Assembly: GCA_019309945.1 (NCBI GenBank)
Contig: JAFDFH010000027.1
Location: forward strand, 1-14,446
DNA from: Deltaproteobacteria bacterium
GTDB taxonomy: Bacteria > Desulfobacterota > Desulfobacteria > Desulfobacterales > JAFDFH01
Length of the DNA stretch: 14,446 nucleotides
Reading direction: 5' to 3'
This document shows positions 6,203 through 12,552 of the stretch, one piece after another. The notes beneath the pieces are model-generated. The model was not told the DNA's origin and did not search any database. It saw only the letters and a list, made by a program, of their open reading frames with translations. A program made the translations under genes and the position numbers. Positions within the stretch are counted from its first letter, which is position 1. Every line of letters starts with the position of its first letter.

Positions 6203-6211
6203 AAAAATACC

Positions 6212-6235
6212 ACTTAACGAGGCGGATGCAAGCGA
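6212..6235 (+). other. attC-like left arm after the GNAT gene
   Basis: ACTTAAC (6212-6218) fits RYYYAAC and is followed by GAGGCGGATGCAAGCGACG, a typical attC left-arm phrase. GGATGCAAGCGA (6224-6235) recurs exactly at 8217-8228 after asnA, and GCGGATACAAGCG is found at 6866-6878. No matching right arm or GTTRRRY box follows before the next gene. Confidence 0.45.
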
Positions 6236-6261
6236 CGTCAGGCAAGCATGAATGGAATAAA

Positions 6262-6720
6262 ATGAAACCAGCCGGTAAGCTAAGAATAATCTTATTAGAC
6301 GATAATGAGGCCGTTCGCAGTGTGTTATCAAGGATTCTCGATGATCGCGGATATGAAGTATTTGCATTTGCTAATCCTGCGATATGCCCCCTGCAGGTGA
6401 TGCCGGAATGTCGATGTGGTCCGAATCAGACGTGCACTGACATTATTATTTCCGACTTGGATATGCCAAATATGACTGGACTGGATTTTATAGAAAACCA
6501 AATAAAGAAAAACTGTAAATGCCAACATGTTGTTCTCATGTCAGGCAGCTGGACAGAGCAGGACTTATTTCGTGCTCACGAACTCGGCTGTAAGACCTTT
6601 GCAAAGCCTTTCCCTTTTGAGGAATTCTATGAGTGGTTGGATGAAATTGAAAAAAGAATTGAGTCAACGCGAGTGCTCTGTAACTGGTTTCAAGAGCCTA
6701 ATTTATTATCTGAGAAGTGA
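6262..6720 (+). CDS. Stand-alone Cys-rich response-regulator receiver protein
   Basis: From ATG 6262 this encodes 152 residues, a single CheY-like receiver domain with no output domain. Counting from the in-frame upstream ATG at 6226, the acidic pair is D25/D26 (ILLDDNE), the phospho-acceptor D77 (IISDLDMP), the switch Ser S106 (LMSG) and the conserved Lys K127 (FAKPF). I prefer 6262 because the first 12 codons from 6226 run through the attC-like arm. A segment between helix 1 and the phospho-acceptor holds C54, C62, C64 and C70, and C97/C99 follow, with C122 and C152 later. This spacing suggests a metal or redox site grafted onto the receiver. No histidine kinase is adjacent, so it would be an orphan taking phosphate from a distant kinase. 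GCCTAAT, one base off R'', lies 8 nt after the stop. Confidence 0.85.
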   Translation: MKPAGKLRIILLDDNEAVRSVLSRILDDRGYEVFAFANPAICPLQVMPECRCGPNQTCTDIIISDLDMPNMTGLDFIENQIKKNCKCQHVVLMSGSWTEQDLFRAHELGCKTFAKPFPFEEFYEWLDEIEKRIESTRVLCNWFQEPNLLSEK

Positions 6721-6737
6721 TAAGCATTGCCTAATCA

Positions 6738-6824
6738 AGGAATGGAGCTAACAGGAAGAAACACAGGCGTTATACCTTAAACGTCTCAAATTCTCGGAAG
6801 TCTTTTGGCCTGCAGCTCATTCCT
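6738..6824. repeat. Long-loop hairpin with bulged bases (attC-like)
   Basis: AGGAATGGAGCTAACAGG (6738-6755) can pair with CCTGCAGCTCATTCCT (6809-6824). The stem blocks are AGGAATG, AGCT and CAGG, separated by a single bulged G and by a small AA-versus-G internal loop; about 53 nt lie between the arms. Stems interrupted by extrahelical bases are typical of folded attC sites, and GCCTAAT at 6729-6735 lies just outside the left arm. A right GTTRRRY box is not seen. Confidence 0.45.
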
Positions 6825-6830
6825 AACATT

Positions 6831-6856
6831 GTTGCCGGACGCTTCGTGCCGGCAAC
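6831..6856. repeat. Strong GC-rich hairpin
   Basis: GTTGCCGG (6831-6838) pairs perfectly with CCGGCAAC (6849-6856). The stem extends through ACG/CGT with one bulged G to a CTT loop, giving about 11 pairs. No T-run follows on either strand, so it is not a typical intrinsic terminator. It lies between CCTAAC (6822-6827) and GTTAAC (6883-6888), which look like degraded cassette core boxes. Confidence 0.6.
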
Positions 6857-6887
6857 TACGCCCGGCGGATACAAGCGCCACCGTTAA

Positions 6888-7034
6888 CTAGTGTCCATCC
6901 AGAAACGTTCTTTTTGCCCGATCTCTGCGTTATGCCCAAAATTTTATCCTCGGAATATCAACTATATGCCTGGGGTAAAATTTTTCGCAGGCCTTGATCT
7001 CGAACAAAATTCCTCGTTTCTGGACGGACACTAG
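6888..7034. mobile_element. Intact MITE with 20-bp inverted ends, CTAG boundary
   Basis: The left end CTAGTGTCCATCCAGAAACG (6888-6907) and the right end CGTTTCTGGACGGACACTAG (7015-7034) are inverted repeats with one mismatch in 20. The 147-nt element holds no gene. CTAG at both tips may be a 4-bp target duplication, or part of the ends, since CTAG is itself a palindrome. A diverged inverted copy is at 2461-2590. It must be moved in trans by a transposase encoded elsewhere. It has landed between a cassette-like boundary and asnA, 20 nt before the asnA start. Confidence 0.85.
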
Positions 7035-7054
7035 CTAACAAAAGGAGAAGCGAC

Positions 7055-8185
7055 ATGACAGACAAAAGAGCAGACTTGGCTGGACCTGGAATAGGTAATT
7101 ACGGTGACTTGGCAAAAGAGTTACCCAATGACTACGAGGCCCTTCTTCCTCCTATGGAAAGAATGAAGGCTGTCTTTGCAATGAAGAATTACATTGAGGA
7201 GAATCTATGCAAGGAACTCAACTTGCAGATGGTTCAGGTTCCCCTCATTGTTGATAAAGATAGCGGTGTGAATGACTATCTGGATCGTGATGGATCGCGG
7301 ACACCGGTGGAATTCCCCTGTGGACTGGGACTGGATAACCCCATACAGGCCCAGGTTGTCCAGGCCGCCACGAAATGGAAACGTATGGCTCTCGAGCAGT
7401 TTGGCTGTAAGGTCGGTGAGGGTATCTGCACCGACATGCGGGCTGTGCGAAAGGACTACTTTCTGGATCATGATCACAGCGCATACGTGGACCAGTGGGA
7501 CTGGGAGTTGGTTATCACCCGGGAAGACCGTACGCTCAACTATCTCAAGGATATCGTTACCAAGATATGGAAGGTGATCTGGGGCGCGGGCAACATGGTT
7601 CAGGAGATGTTTCCCCAACTCAGGACCTCCAAATACCCAGAGTTTCCCGAAAAACTCATATTTCTGCACGCCGAAGAAATCCTCGACTACTACCCGGATC
7701 TGCCGCGCAAACAACGTGAGACCCGGATTCTCATGGAGAAAGCTCCGGCGATTTTCATCATCGGAATTGGTTGGCCTTTGAGGGACGGTTACCCTCACGA
7801 GATGCGTGCAGCGGATTACGACGATTGGGCTACCGCGACTATCGTCAACAACAGCGAACAGTATCATGGGTTAAACGGAGATATCTTGGTATGGAATCCC
7901 GTGACAAAACGACGCCACGAGCTGACGTCGATGGGCATTCGGGTCACTAAGGAGACCCTTAAGATCCAGCTCAAGATATCGGGCCAGGAGGATTTCCTCA
8001 ATCTCCCCTACCACCAGGCCATCCTCAATGACCGAATTCCGCTCAGCATTGGAGGAGGCATCGGACAATCTAGAACCTTTATGTACTTGTTGCGCTCAGC
8101 TCATATTGGGGAGGTTACCGTTTCCGTGTGGCCGAAGGCGCTTAAGGACATTTGCGTGAAGAAAAACATTCACGTGCTCGAATAG
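7055..8185 (+). CDS. asnA: Aspartate-ammonia ligase (asparagine synthetase A)
   Basis: This cytoplasmic enzyme makes asparagine from aspartate, ammonia and ATP (to AMP + PPi) on a class II aminoacyl-tRNA-synthetase-like fold. Signature blocks match E. coli AsnA in order: KWKR (107-110), YVDQWDWE (144-151), GIGWPLRDGYPHEMRAADYD (237-256), DDW (256-258), GLNGDILVWNPV (272-283), SMGIRV (292-297) and GGGIGQSR (333-340). At 376 residues it is longer than the E. coli enzyme (330), mainly through about 40 extra residues before the first conserved helix. AAAGGAGAAG, 6-16 nt before ATG 7055, is a good ribosome binding site and supports this start. The gene stands alone; the MITE directly upstream may have replaced or supplied its promoter. 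An attC-like site follows it. Confidence 0.95.
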   Translation: MTDKRADLAGPGIGNYGDLAKELPNDYEALLPPMERMKAVFAMKNYIEENLCKELNLQMVQVPLIVDKDSGVNDYLDRDGSRTPVEFPCGLGLDNPIQAQVVQAATKWKRMALEQFGCKVGEGICTDMRAVRKDYFLDHDHSAYVDQWDWELVITREDRTLNYLKDIVTKIWKVIWGAGNMVQEMFPQLRTSKYPEFPEKLIFLHAEEILDYYPDLPRKQRETRILMEKAPAIFIIGIGWPLRDGYPHEMRAADYDDWATATIVNNSEQYHGLNGDILVWNPVTKRRHELTSMGIRVTKETLKIQLKISGQEDFLNLPYHQAILNDRIPLSIGGGIGQSRTFMYLLRSAHIGEVTVSVWPKALKDICVKKNIHVLE

Positions 8186-8202
8186 ACGCTGAAAGACAGG
8201 TT

Positions 8203-8274
8203 GGCCAACATTCGGTGGATGCAAGCGATCACACTTGAAAGGCTCCGCCTGCGTTCCGCGAATTGGTGTTAAAT
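8203..8274 (+). other. Possible attC site after asnA
   Basis: GGCCAAC (8203-8209) is one base off RYYYAAC, and GTTAAAT (8268-8274) fits GTTRRRY. Between them CGGTGGATGCAAGCG (8213-8227) and CGCCTGCGTTCCGCG are complementary at about 10 of 15 positions. The left arm shares GGATGCAAGCGA with the site after the GNAT gene. Size (72 nt) and layout suit an attC site, and it is the most complete candidate in the window. Confidence 0.45.
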
Positions 8275-8329
8275 TGTTTCTTGCTTTAACTCTTACCTGC
8301 ATGCAAATTCAGAAGAAAAGGGGGAAATC

Positions 8330-9403
8330 ATGCAAATCGATGGGCATCACACGTTAACTTATATTGCCGCACGACTCGCAGGGTTCGGCCACAATCAAGC
8401 ATCAATTATTGCATATAGCGCCCAATATGTTGATGATGCGACGAATTCAGGAACGATCCACTTTAAAAACGGCGCAATGTACAAGCGCATATCCTCGGCC
8501 CACAAAATGCTCGATTACCGAAACACGGATGAGTTGGCCAATCACCAAGTATGGATACCGTTTCATTTTCTTCCTGGAAACTCCGGTAAACCCGCCGGTG
8601 AAAACCCGGATGGTTCATTTATCAGAAAGTTAATTTGCTTTCCTGACAGCCTCGTAGCACGAGACATGTTGAAGGCGTGTGTCACTGATCACAATAAGCC
8701 ATATGCTTTACATAGACTCGGCATAGCGATGCACGTATACGCCGATACCTGGTCGCATCAGGGCTTTTCCGGTGTAAATCATGAGATTAATGAAGTCAAT
8801 GATCTTGAAAGTAATAACAAAAAACTGGATAGAAACTTTTTTAAAAAAATAGCGAGTTTCTTCTTGAGTGAATCGTTCCCGCTGGGTCACGGAGCGGCGC
8901 TCAGTTATCCGGACCGCCCCGATCTGATCTGGAAATATAAAAACGGTTTGGACGAACCTATAGAAAGAAATAATCCAAAGATATTTCTTGAAGCGGTAGA
9001 TAAGATGTGCCGTGCGATGAAATGTTTTCGGGAAAAAGATCTGAACATGGACCTTGATGCCGTATCGGGATTACTCGTTGTGGACGCAAAAAAAATATAT
9101 TCTCTTTTGAAGTCAATCAAGGGCCATAAAGGCGAAATTAGGCATGCAAAGTGGCTTGCGGAAATTAAAAATGGCACTTTCACATTCGGACCCGCGAGTC
9201 CTTTCTATATCGCTAAAGGCAAAGGATCATGGAAGTATAAATCCATCGGCCAAATAGCAGCAGCGGATTCCGGACGAGAGGTATTTCCATACCGGAAAAC
9301 ATTTCTGAAATCTCATTGGAAGAACTTTCATGATGCCATTCAAGCGCACCGTTTTGATGTTATCCATGACGTTTTACCTAGATATGACATTTGTGCTGCA
9401 TAA
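8330..9403 (+). CDS. DUF6765-type His-rich protein (putative metal site)
   Basis: A 357-residue protein with no signal peptide or membrane segment. From memory of this family (DUF6765) I recognise MQIDGHHTLTY at the start, AYSAQYVDDA (28-37), SAHKMLDYRN (56-65), VWIPFHFLPGN (74-84) and LHRLGIAMHVYADTWSHQGF (127-146). The conserved His and Asp residues (H6, H7, D35, D36, H58, H79, H128, H135, D139, H143, H187) resemble the metal-binding set of the zinc-dependent phospholipase C/P1 nuclease fold. A hydrolase is therefore plausible but unproven. AAAAGGGGG ends 7 nt before ATG 8330 and supports the start. The gene is a single unit behind the attC-like site of asnA. Confidence 0.78.
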   Translation: MQIDGHHTLTYIAARLAGFGHNQASIIAYSAQYVDDATNSGTIHFKNGAMYKRISSAHKMLDYRNTDELANHQVWIPFHFLPGNSGKPAGENPDGSFIRKLICFPDSLVARDMLKACVTDHNKPYALHRLGIAMHVYADTWSHQGFSGVNHEINEVNDLESNNKKLDRNFFKKIASFFLSESFPLGHGAALSYPDRPDLIWKYKNGLDEPIERNNPKIFLEAVDKMCRAMKCFREKDLNMDLDAVSGLLVVDAKKIYSLLKSIKGHKGEIRHAKWLAEIKNGTFTFGPASPFYIAKGKGSWKYKSIGQIAAADSGREVFPYRKTFLKSHWKNFHDAIQAHRFDVIHDVLPRYDICAA

Positions 9404-9533
9404 TATTTGGCTTCAGACGGACTGTAGTGAAGACGCTCTGAAACCAATTGGAAGTCGGACCATAGGAACATATTGTTATACCTCCTGCTGCTGAATAACG
9501 AAGTTTTAACTTTAGACTTTATCGAGTTCATTT

Positions 9534-10226
9534 ATGAGAATACACTACTTGCAACATGTGCCGTTTGAAGGATTGGGATATATTGAAGTTTGGGCAAAAA
9601 ATGTAGGTTGCATACTTTCATCCACAAAATTGTATGATAAACCTATATTCCCTAATCTTGATGAGTTTGATTGGCTTATCATTATGGGAGGCCCGATGAG
9701 TGTCCATGATACAGATGTTTTTTCTTGGTTAATTAGTGAAAAAGAGTTTATACTTAATGCAATTGAAAATAAAAAATGTGTTCTTGGTATTTGTCTTGGA
9801 GCACAGTTAATCGCTAATGTACTTGGTGCAAAAGTCTATCAGGGCATTGAAAAGGAAATTGGTTGGTTTCCCATTGAAAAAATAAAAAATTCAACAGAAA
9901 GCCTTATCGATATTTTTCCTGACATAGTAGATGTATTTCATTGGCATGGAGAAACATATGATATTCCAGACGGAGCCGTTCATATTGTTAGAAGTGCGGT
10001 TTGTGAGAATCAGGGATTTGTTTTTTGTGATAAAGTAATAGGATTCCAATTTCACTTAGAATCAACCTTAGAAAGTGTAAAAGAACTTATTAAAAACTGC
10101 TCTGATGAAATCATAGAAGCTCCATATATACAAACCTCTGAGATGATGCTTGTGGATGAAAATAAATTTCATAAAATAAATGAAATTATGAATAATATAC
10201 TTAATTATCAGCTGAATATCACATAG
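9534..10226 (+). CDS. Class I glutamine amidotransferase-like protein
   Basis: A 230-residue single-domain GATase of the stand-alone GMP-synthase-like type. The nucleophile elbow is GICLGAQ with C87, and the His-Glu pair is in FQFHLES (H174, E176). The oxyanion strand IIMGGPMSVHD (49-59) and FHWHGETYDIP (135-145) are also intact, so glutaminase or a related peptidase-like chemistry is likely. Relatives act on gamma-glutamyl compounds or provide ammonia, but no synthase partner is next to it, so the substrate is open. The gene is AT-rich with a weak ribosome binding site. The last 40 residues extend beyond the catalytic core without a motif I know. It is the last plus-strand gene before the minus-strand mscS. 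The 88 nt after its stop show no feature I can name. Confidence 0.9.
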   Translation: MRIHYLQHVPFEGLGYIEVWAKNVGCILSSTKLYDKPIFPNLDEFDWLIIMGGPMSVHDTDVFSWLISEKEFILNAIENKKCVLGICLGAQLIANVLGAKVYQGIEKEIGWFPIEKIKNSTESLIDIFPDIVDVFHWHGETYDIPDGAVHIVRSAVCENQGFVFCDKVIGFQFHLESTLESVKELIKNCSDEIIEAPYIQTSEMMLVDENKFHKINEIMNNILNYQLNIT

Positions 10227-10314
10227 CAAAATTCTGGAGCTGACTGCAAAGGGCCGAAGGGTAGGGCGTCGAAATGACTCGCAGGCTATTGGCAGAGGCG
10301 ATTCATAACAAAAA

Positions 10315-10395
10315 TTAGGCTGTTACTCTATATATCTTTAAACAGAGTTCGTATGACTTTTACCAGACTTTCAAATCTTTGTAATTCTTAAGCAT
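10315..10395 (-). pseudogene. N-terminal relic of S23-type four-helix-bundle protein
   Basis: Reading the minus strand from ATG at 10395 gives MLKNYKDLKVW, then TAA (10360-10362), then KSYELCLKIYRVTA and TAA at 10315-10317. With the first stop read as Gln this matches the opening of the four-helix-bundle proteins known from 23S rRNA intervening sequences (typically NYK-LKVWQKS---V-EIY--TK). The rest of the gene (about 95 residues) is missing here. The nonsense codon in the hallmark W-Q-K position and the abrupt end show it is dead. Confidence 0.72.
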
Positions 10396-10400
10396 TTTTA

Positions 10401-10420
10401 TCCGCCTGTTCTGTGGCGGA
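10401..10420. repeat. Perfect 6-bp stem hairpin
   Basis: TCCGCC (10401-10406) pairs with GGCGGA (10415-10420) around TGTTCTGT. T-rich sequence precedes it on the plus strand, and A-rich sequence follows it on the minus strand, which is the wrong arrangement for a terminator of either neighbour. It lies just upstream of the S23 relic start and may be part of the same module. Confidence 0.45.
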
Positions 10421-10423
10421 TCA

Positions 10424-10465
10424 CTCGAATCCTTGAATCCTCGACCCCTTGTACCCTCTGGGACC
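10424..10465 (+). repeat. GAATCCTTGA/GACCCC dispersed repeat, copy 1
   Basis: CTCGAATCCTTGAATCCTCG followed by ACCCCTTGTACCCTCTGGGACC is internally repetitive (GAATCCT twice, ACCC twice). It has a close relative in the same orientation at 13714-13750, which contains CTTGAATCCTTGACCCC and CTGGGACCC. Both copies lie beside S23 gene fragments. Confidence 0.65.
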
Positions 10466-10478
10466 AAACCTGCTCAAT

Positions 10479-10531
10479 TGGAGATAACCCAATTTTGCCT
10501 TAATTAACCACAACTAATCGGGAGATGATCC
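10479..10531 (-). repeat. Left copy of an inverted repeat flanking a 3.1-kb segment
   Basis: The reverse complement of this stretch matches 13618-13673 with one substitution and a 3-nt insertion. On the minus strand it runs from GGATCATCTCCCGATTAG to GGGTTATCTCCA, so it carries two related 11-mers (GGATCATCTCC and GGGTTATCTCC). It lies 4 nt beyond the mscS stop and, like its partner, is in sense orientation behind a gene. Confidence 0.85.
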
Positions 10532-10535
10532 AATT

Positions 10536-11348
10536 TTAGGTACCCTGTGAAATCATATGAACAACCTGTTGCGGGAAAGGGATTTCGATCCCGTTCTTAT
10601 CAAAAGTTTCTTTGATTTTACGTGTAAGATCGAATTTTACATCCCAATAGTTTTCCTTTTTTACCCAAGGACGCACAACGAAATTTACACTGGAATCCGC
10701 AAGCTCTGAAACGGCAATCTGAGGGGCAGGATCAGAGAGTATAAGACTATCTTCTTTTATCAGATTCATAATAATATCATATGTCTTTTGAATGTCAGAG
10801 CTGTAACCTATTCCTATTACAAGGTCTATCCTCCTTGTGTCGTAAGCCGAAATGTTTTTAATGACATTTCCGAAAATCTTACCGTTGGGTACCATAATCT
10901 TAATATTATCCGGCGTAGCGAGCACGGTGGTGAAAAGCTGAATATCTTTGACACTACCGGCTACGCCGGCACTATCGATATAATCACCAACTTTAAATGG
11001 ACGGAGCACAAGGATCAAAACGCCCGCAGCAAAATTGGCTAAAGAACCCTGCAGGGCAAAACCTATGGCAAAACCGGCTGCACCGAGGACTGCCACAAAG
11101 GAAGCGGTTTGGATGCCGAATTTCGCCAGAGCAGCCAGCACTGCAAAGATCAAAATCAAGAAATAAGTGAGACTCCCAACAAAAGAGATTACGGCAGGAT
11201 CCGTTTCAGATTTTTCCAATGCTTTTACAACGATCCTCCGTCCAATACCGGCGGCTATACGTCCGAGGATTAGAATTAAGATTGCGCCGATGATTTTTAT
11301 GCCATAGGTGGTTATAAAAATCGTCAATTGAATAACAACGTTGTCCAT
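10536..11348 (-). CDS. mscS: MscS-type mechanosensitive channel
   Basis: A 270-residue small-conductance mechanosensitive channel, close in length to E. coli MscS (286). It opens under membrane tension to release solutes in osmotic downshock and works as an inner-membrane heptamer. TM1 is about residues 13-30 and TM2 55-75. TM3 is the Gly/Ala-rich pore helix VLGAAGFAIGFALQGSLANF (87-106) continuing to LRPF. The beta-domain signature VPNGKIFGNVIKNIS (153-167) and the alpha/beta C-terminal domain follow intact. On the minus strand AAGGAGG (plus positions 11354-11360) lies just before ATG 11348 and fixes the start. It is the only intact minus-strand gene in the window, and its 3' end abuts the inverted repeat at 10479-10531, so the mscS segment may have been inverted or inserted. 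Confidence 0.95.
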   Translation of the reverse strand: MDNVVIQLTIFITTYGIKIIGAILILILGRIAAGIGRRIVVKALEKSETDPAVISFVGSLTYFLILIFAVLAALAKFGIQTASFVAVLGAAGFAIGFALQGSLANFAAGVLILVLRPFKVGDYIDSAGVAGSVKDIQLFTTVLATPDNIKIMVPNGKIFGNVIKNISAYDTRRIDLVIGIGYSSDIQKTYDIIMNLIKEDSLILSDPAPQIAVSELADSSVNFVVRPWVKKENYWDVKFDLTRKIKETFDKNGIEIPFPQQVVHMISQGT

Positions 11349-11717
11349 AATGCCCTCCTTCTCTTTTTAAATGATTAATTTTGAAGATATCCACTATGTT
11401 CACCCTTTTCACAGAGAGACCTTTTAAAAACGCCCCCTTTTACCCAATTCCGGCGTCAGGCGGCTTGGATCCAAATACCAGACCCCAAGCTTACTGTCAA
11501 CCCGTCATTTAATCTAAATATGTATAAAATTTAGGATGTTGAGCATATATCATTCTAATGATTTTGCCCCGAAAAGGACGCTTGAAAAGGTAAAAACACT
11601 ATTTCGGAATATTAATCAGTAAACAGTAACAGGTTCGCGTGGCCCGACCTCAACAACCATTCCCAAACAGGTTTAGCACCTGACGGTAAAGGCCTCGTTG
11701 GGCGTATAGAAAATGAA
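11349..11717. other. Gap between mscS and the RAYT relic
   Basis: This 369-nt stretch holds the mscS ribosome binding site (11354-11360) and presumably its promoter, for which I see no clear -35/-10 pair. CAGGT-TTAGC-ACCTG (about 11669-11683) is a small hairpin. GTTGGGC (about 11697-11703) fits GTTRRRY but has no convincing partner box. Six-frame reading gave only short frames such as a 28-codon one beginning MLSIYHSNDF, which I do not consider a gene. Confidence 0.5.
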
Positions 11718-11948
11718 CAAACAAGGGTTGAAATAGCATGGTATCTTGTAATGAACCGTGGGAGGCGGTCCGAATCCATTTTTTCGGATAAAGATGATTA
11801 TTTAATGTTTGTTGATCTTTTGATTGAAATATATGAAAATAGGGGATGTAGATATAGCTGTAATCGTCTACATGGAGCTAAAAATGATGGGGGTGTTTTC
11901 CTGGTTACATCTCCCGAGTTTTTCCCAAAAAATGAGCGTGATTCGTAA
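11718..11948 (+). pseudogene. REP-associated tyrosine transposase (RAYT) relic
   Basis: The frame reads QTRVEIAWYLVMNRGRRSES, then FSDKDDYLMFVDLLIEIYE and RGCRY. This is the well-known start of RAYT/Y1 transposases (usual form R-x-E-x-x-GAWYHVMNRG, then IF-x-D-x-x-D-Y-x-x-F). The His of the YHV step is Leu and a few residues before W are lost. Soon after RGCRY (about 11860) the sequence loses similarity, before the AYCLMPNHYH metal-binding H-x-H motif and the catalytic Tyr. It is therefore a dead 5' fragment; it ends in TAA at 11946-11948, inside the palindromic element that starts at 11945. RAYTs mobilise REP palindromes, so this relic may identify the source of the palindromic repeats in the window. 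Confidence 0.75.
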
Positions 11949-12116
11949 CTACTCAGGTGGATAGGCTGAAGGCTGAAGACTATTAGGAAAAAGCGCATTT
12001 TAAAGCCATGTTTGATGCAAGAATCAGATATTTCCGCTAAAGTACGGCAATCGTGCTTTTCTGACCCCTTCAGCCTTCAGTCTAAACAGCTTCAGCCTGA
12101 CTACGTGAGTAGTTAC
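11945..12116. repeat. 172-nt palindromic element with 11-bp perfect ends
   Basis: GTAACTACTCA (11945-11955) and TGAGTAGTTAC (12106-12116) are perfect inverted ends. Inside, CTGAAGGCTGAAG (11966-11978) pairs with CTTCAGCCTTCAG (about 12068-12080). A third GCTTCAGCC block at about 12089-12097 adds a further arm. It follows the RAYT relic directly, the arrangement expected for a RAYT and its cognate REP/BIME element, and ends 43 nt before the HNH gene. Confidence 0.8.
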
Positions 12117-12159
12117 CGTAATCTTTTGATTTAAACCGAACGACTGGAGGTGTGTCCAC

Positions 12160-12546
12160 ATGTCACCAAAAAAGACGCAAACAGAGGCTGACCGGTTGAA
12201 CCGGGTCATGGCCGAGGTCCGGCGTGATCGAGAGCTTCGGGAGAAGACCTATCGGGAGCGAGCACTCAAGATTTTTCCATGGATCTGCGCGCGGTGCGGG
12301 CGCGAATTCTCGGGCAAAAGCGTTCGAGAGCTAACGGTCCATCACAAAGATCACGACCACGATAACAATCCCTCTGACGGCAGCAACTGGGAATTGCTAT
12401 GTGTCTACTGTCATGAAAACGAACACTCGCGGGATCAGGTAGCGGAATGGTACGACGAGACAACACCGGCCGACGAGCAAGAGCCATCTTCCACCTACAG
12501 GCCGTTTGCTGGTTTGGAGGACTTGCTGAAGGGCCAAAAAAAGTGA
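12160..12546 (+). CDS. yajD: YajD-like HNH nuclease
   Basis: A 128-residue protein closely resembling E. coli YajD (115 residues). The shared block runs from YRERALKIFPWICARCGREF (31-50) through RELTVHHKDHDHDNNPSDGS (56-75) and NWELLCVYCHENEHS (76-90). The first zinc pair is C43/C46 and the second C81/C84. The HNH catalytic set is H61/H62, with N76 and H89 as the later positions. The cellular role of YajD is not established; by fold it should cut or nick DNA with a divalent metal. The first 30 residues are a charged extension without a known match. GGAGGTG (about 12146-12152), 7 nt before ATG 12160, fixes the start. Only 6 nt separate its stop from the next gene, so the two are probably co-transcribed. 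Confidence 0.92.
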   Translation: MSPKKTQTEADRLNRVMAEVRRDRELREKTYRERALKIFPWICARCGREFSGKSVRELTVHHKDHDHDNNPSDGSNWELLCVYCHENEHSRDQVAEWYDETTPADEQEPSSTYRPFAGLEDLLKGQKK

Positions 12547-12552
12547 AAAAGA

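Noticed and set aside
6226..6261. Upstream ATG of the receiver protein as start
   Set aside because: The first codons lie inside an attC-like arm shared with another site, and the added residues are not receiver-like; 6262 is preferred but the longer form is not excluded.
7205..7867. 220-residue minus-strand reading frame opposite asnA
   Set aside because: Antisense to strongly conserved AsnA motifs; no ribosome binding site or domain.
7055..10226. Idea of an asparagine/glutamine pathway operon (asnA with the amidotransferase)
   Set aside because: The genes are 1.3 kb apart with an unrelated gene and an attC-like site between them; AsnA uses free ammonia and needs no amidotransferase.
10401..10420. 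Hairpin considered as terminator of mscS or the amidotransferase
   Set aside because: The T-rich run is on the wrong side for either strand, so it does not fit an intrinsic terminator.
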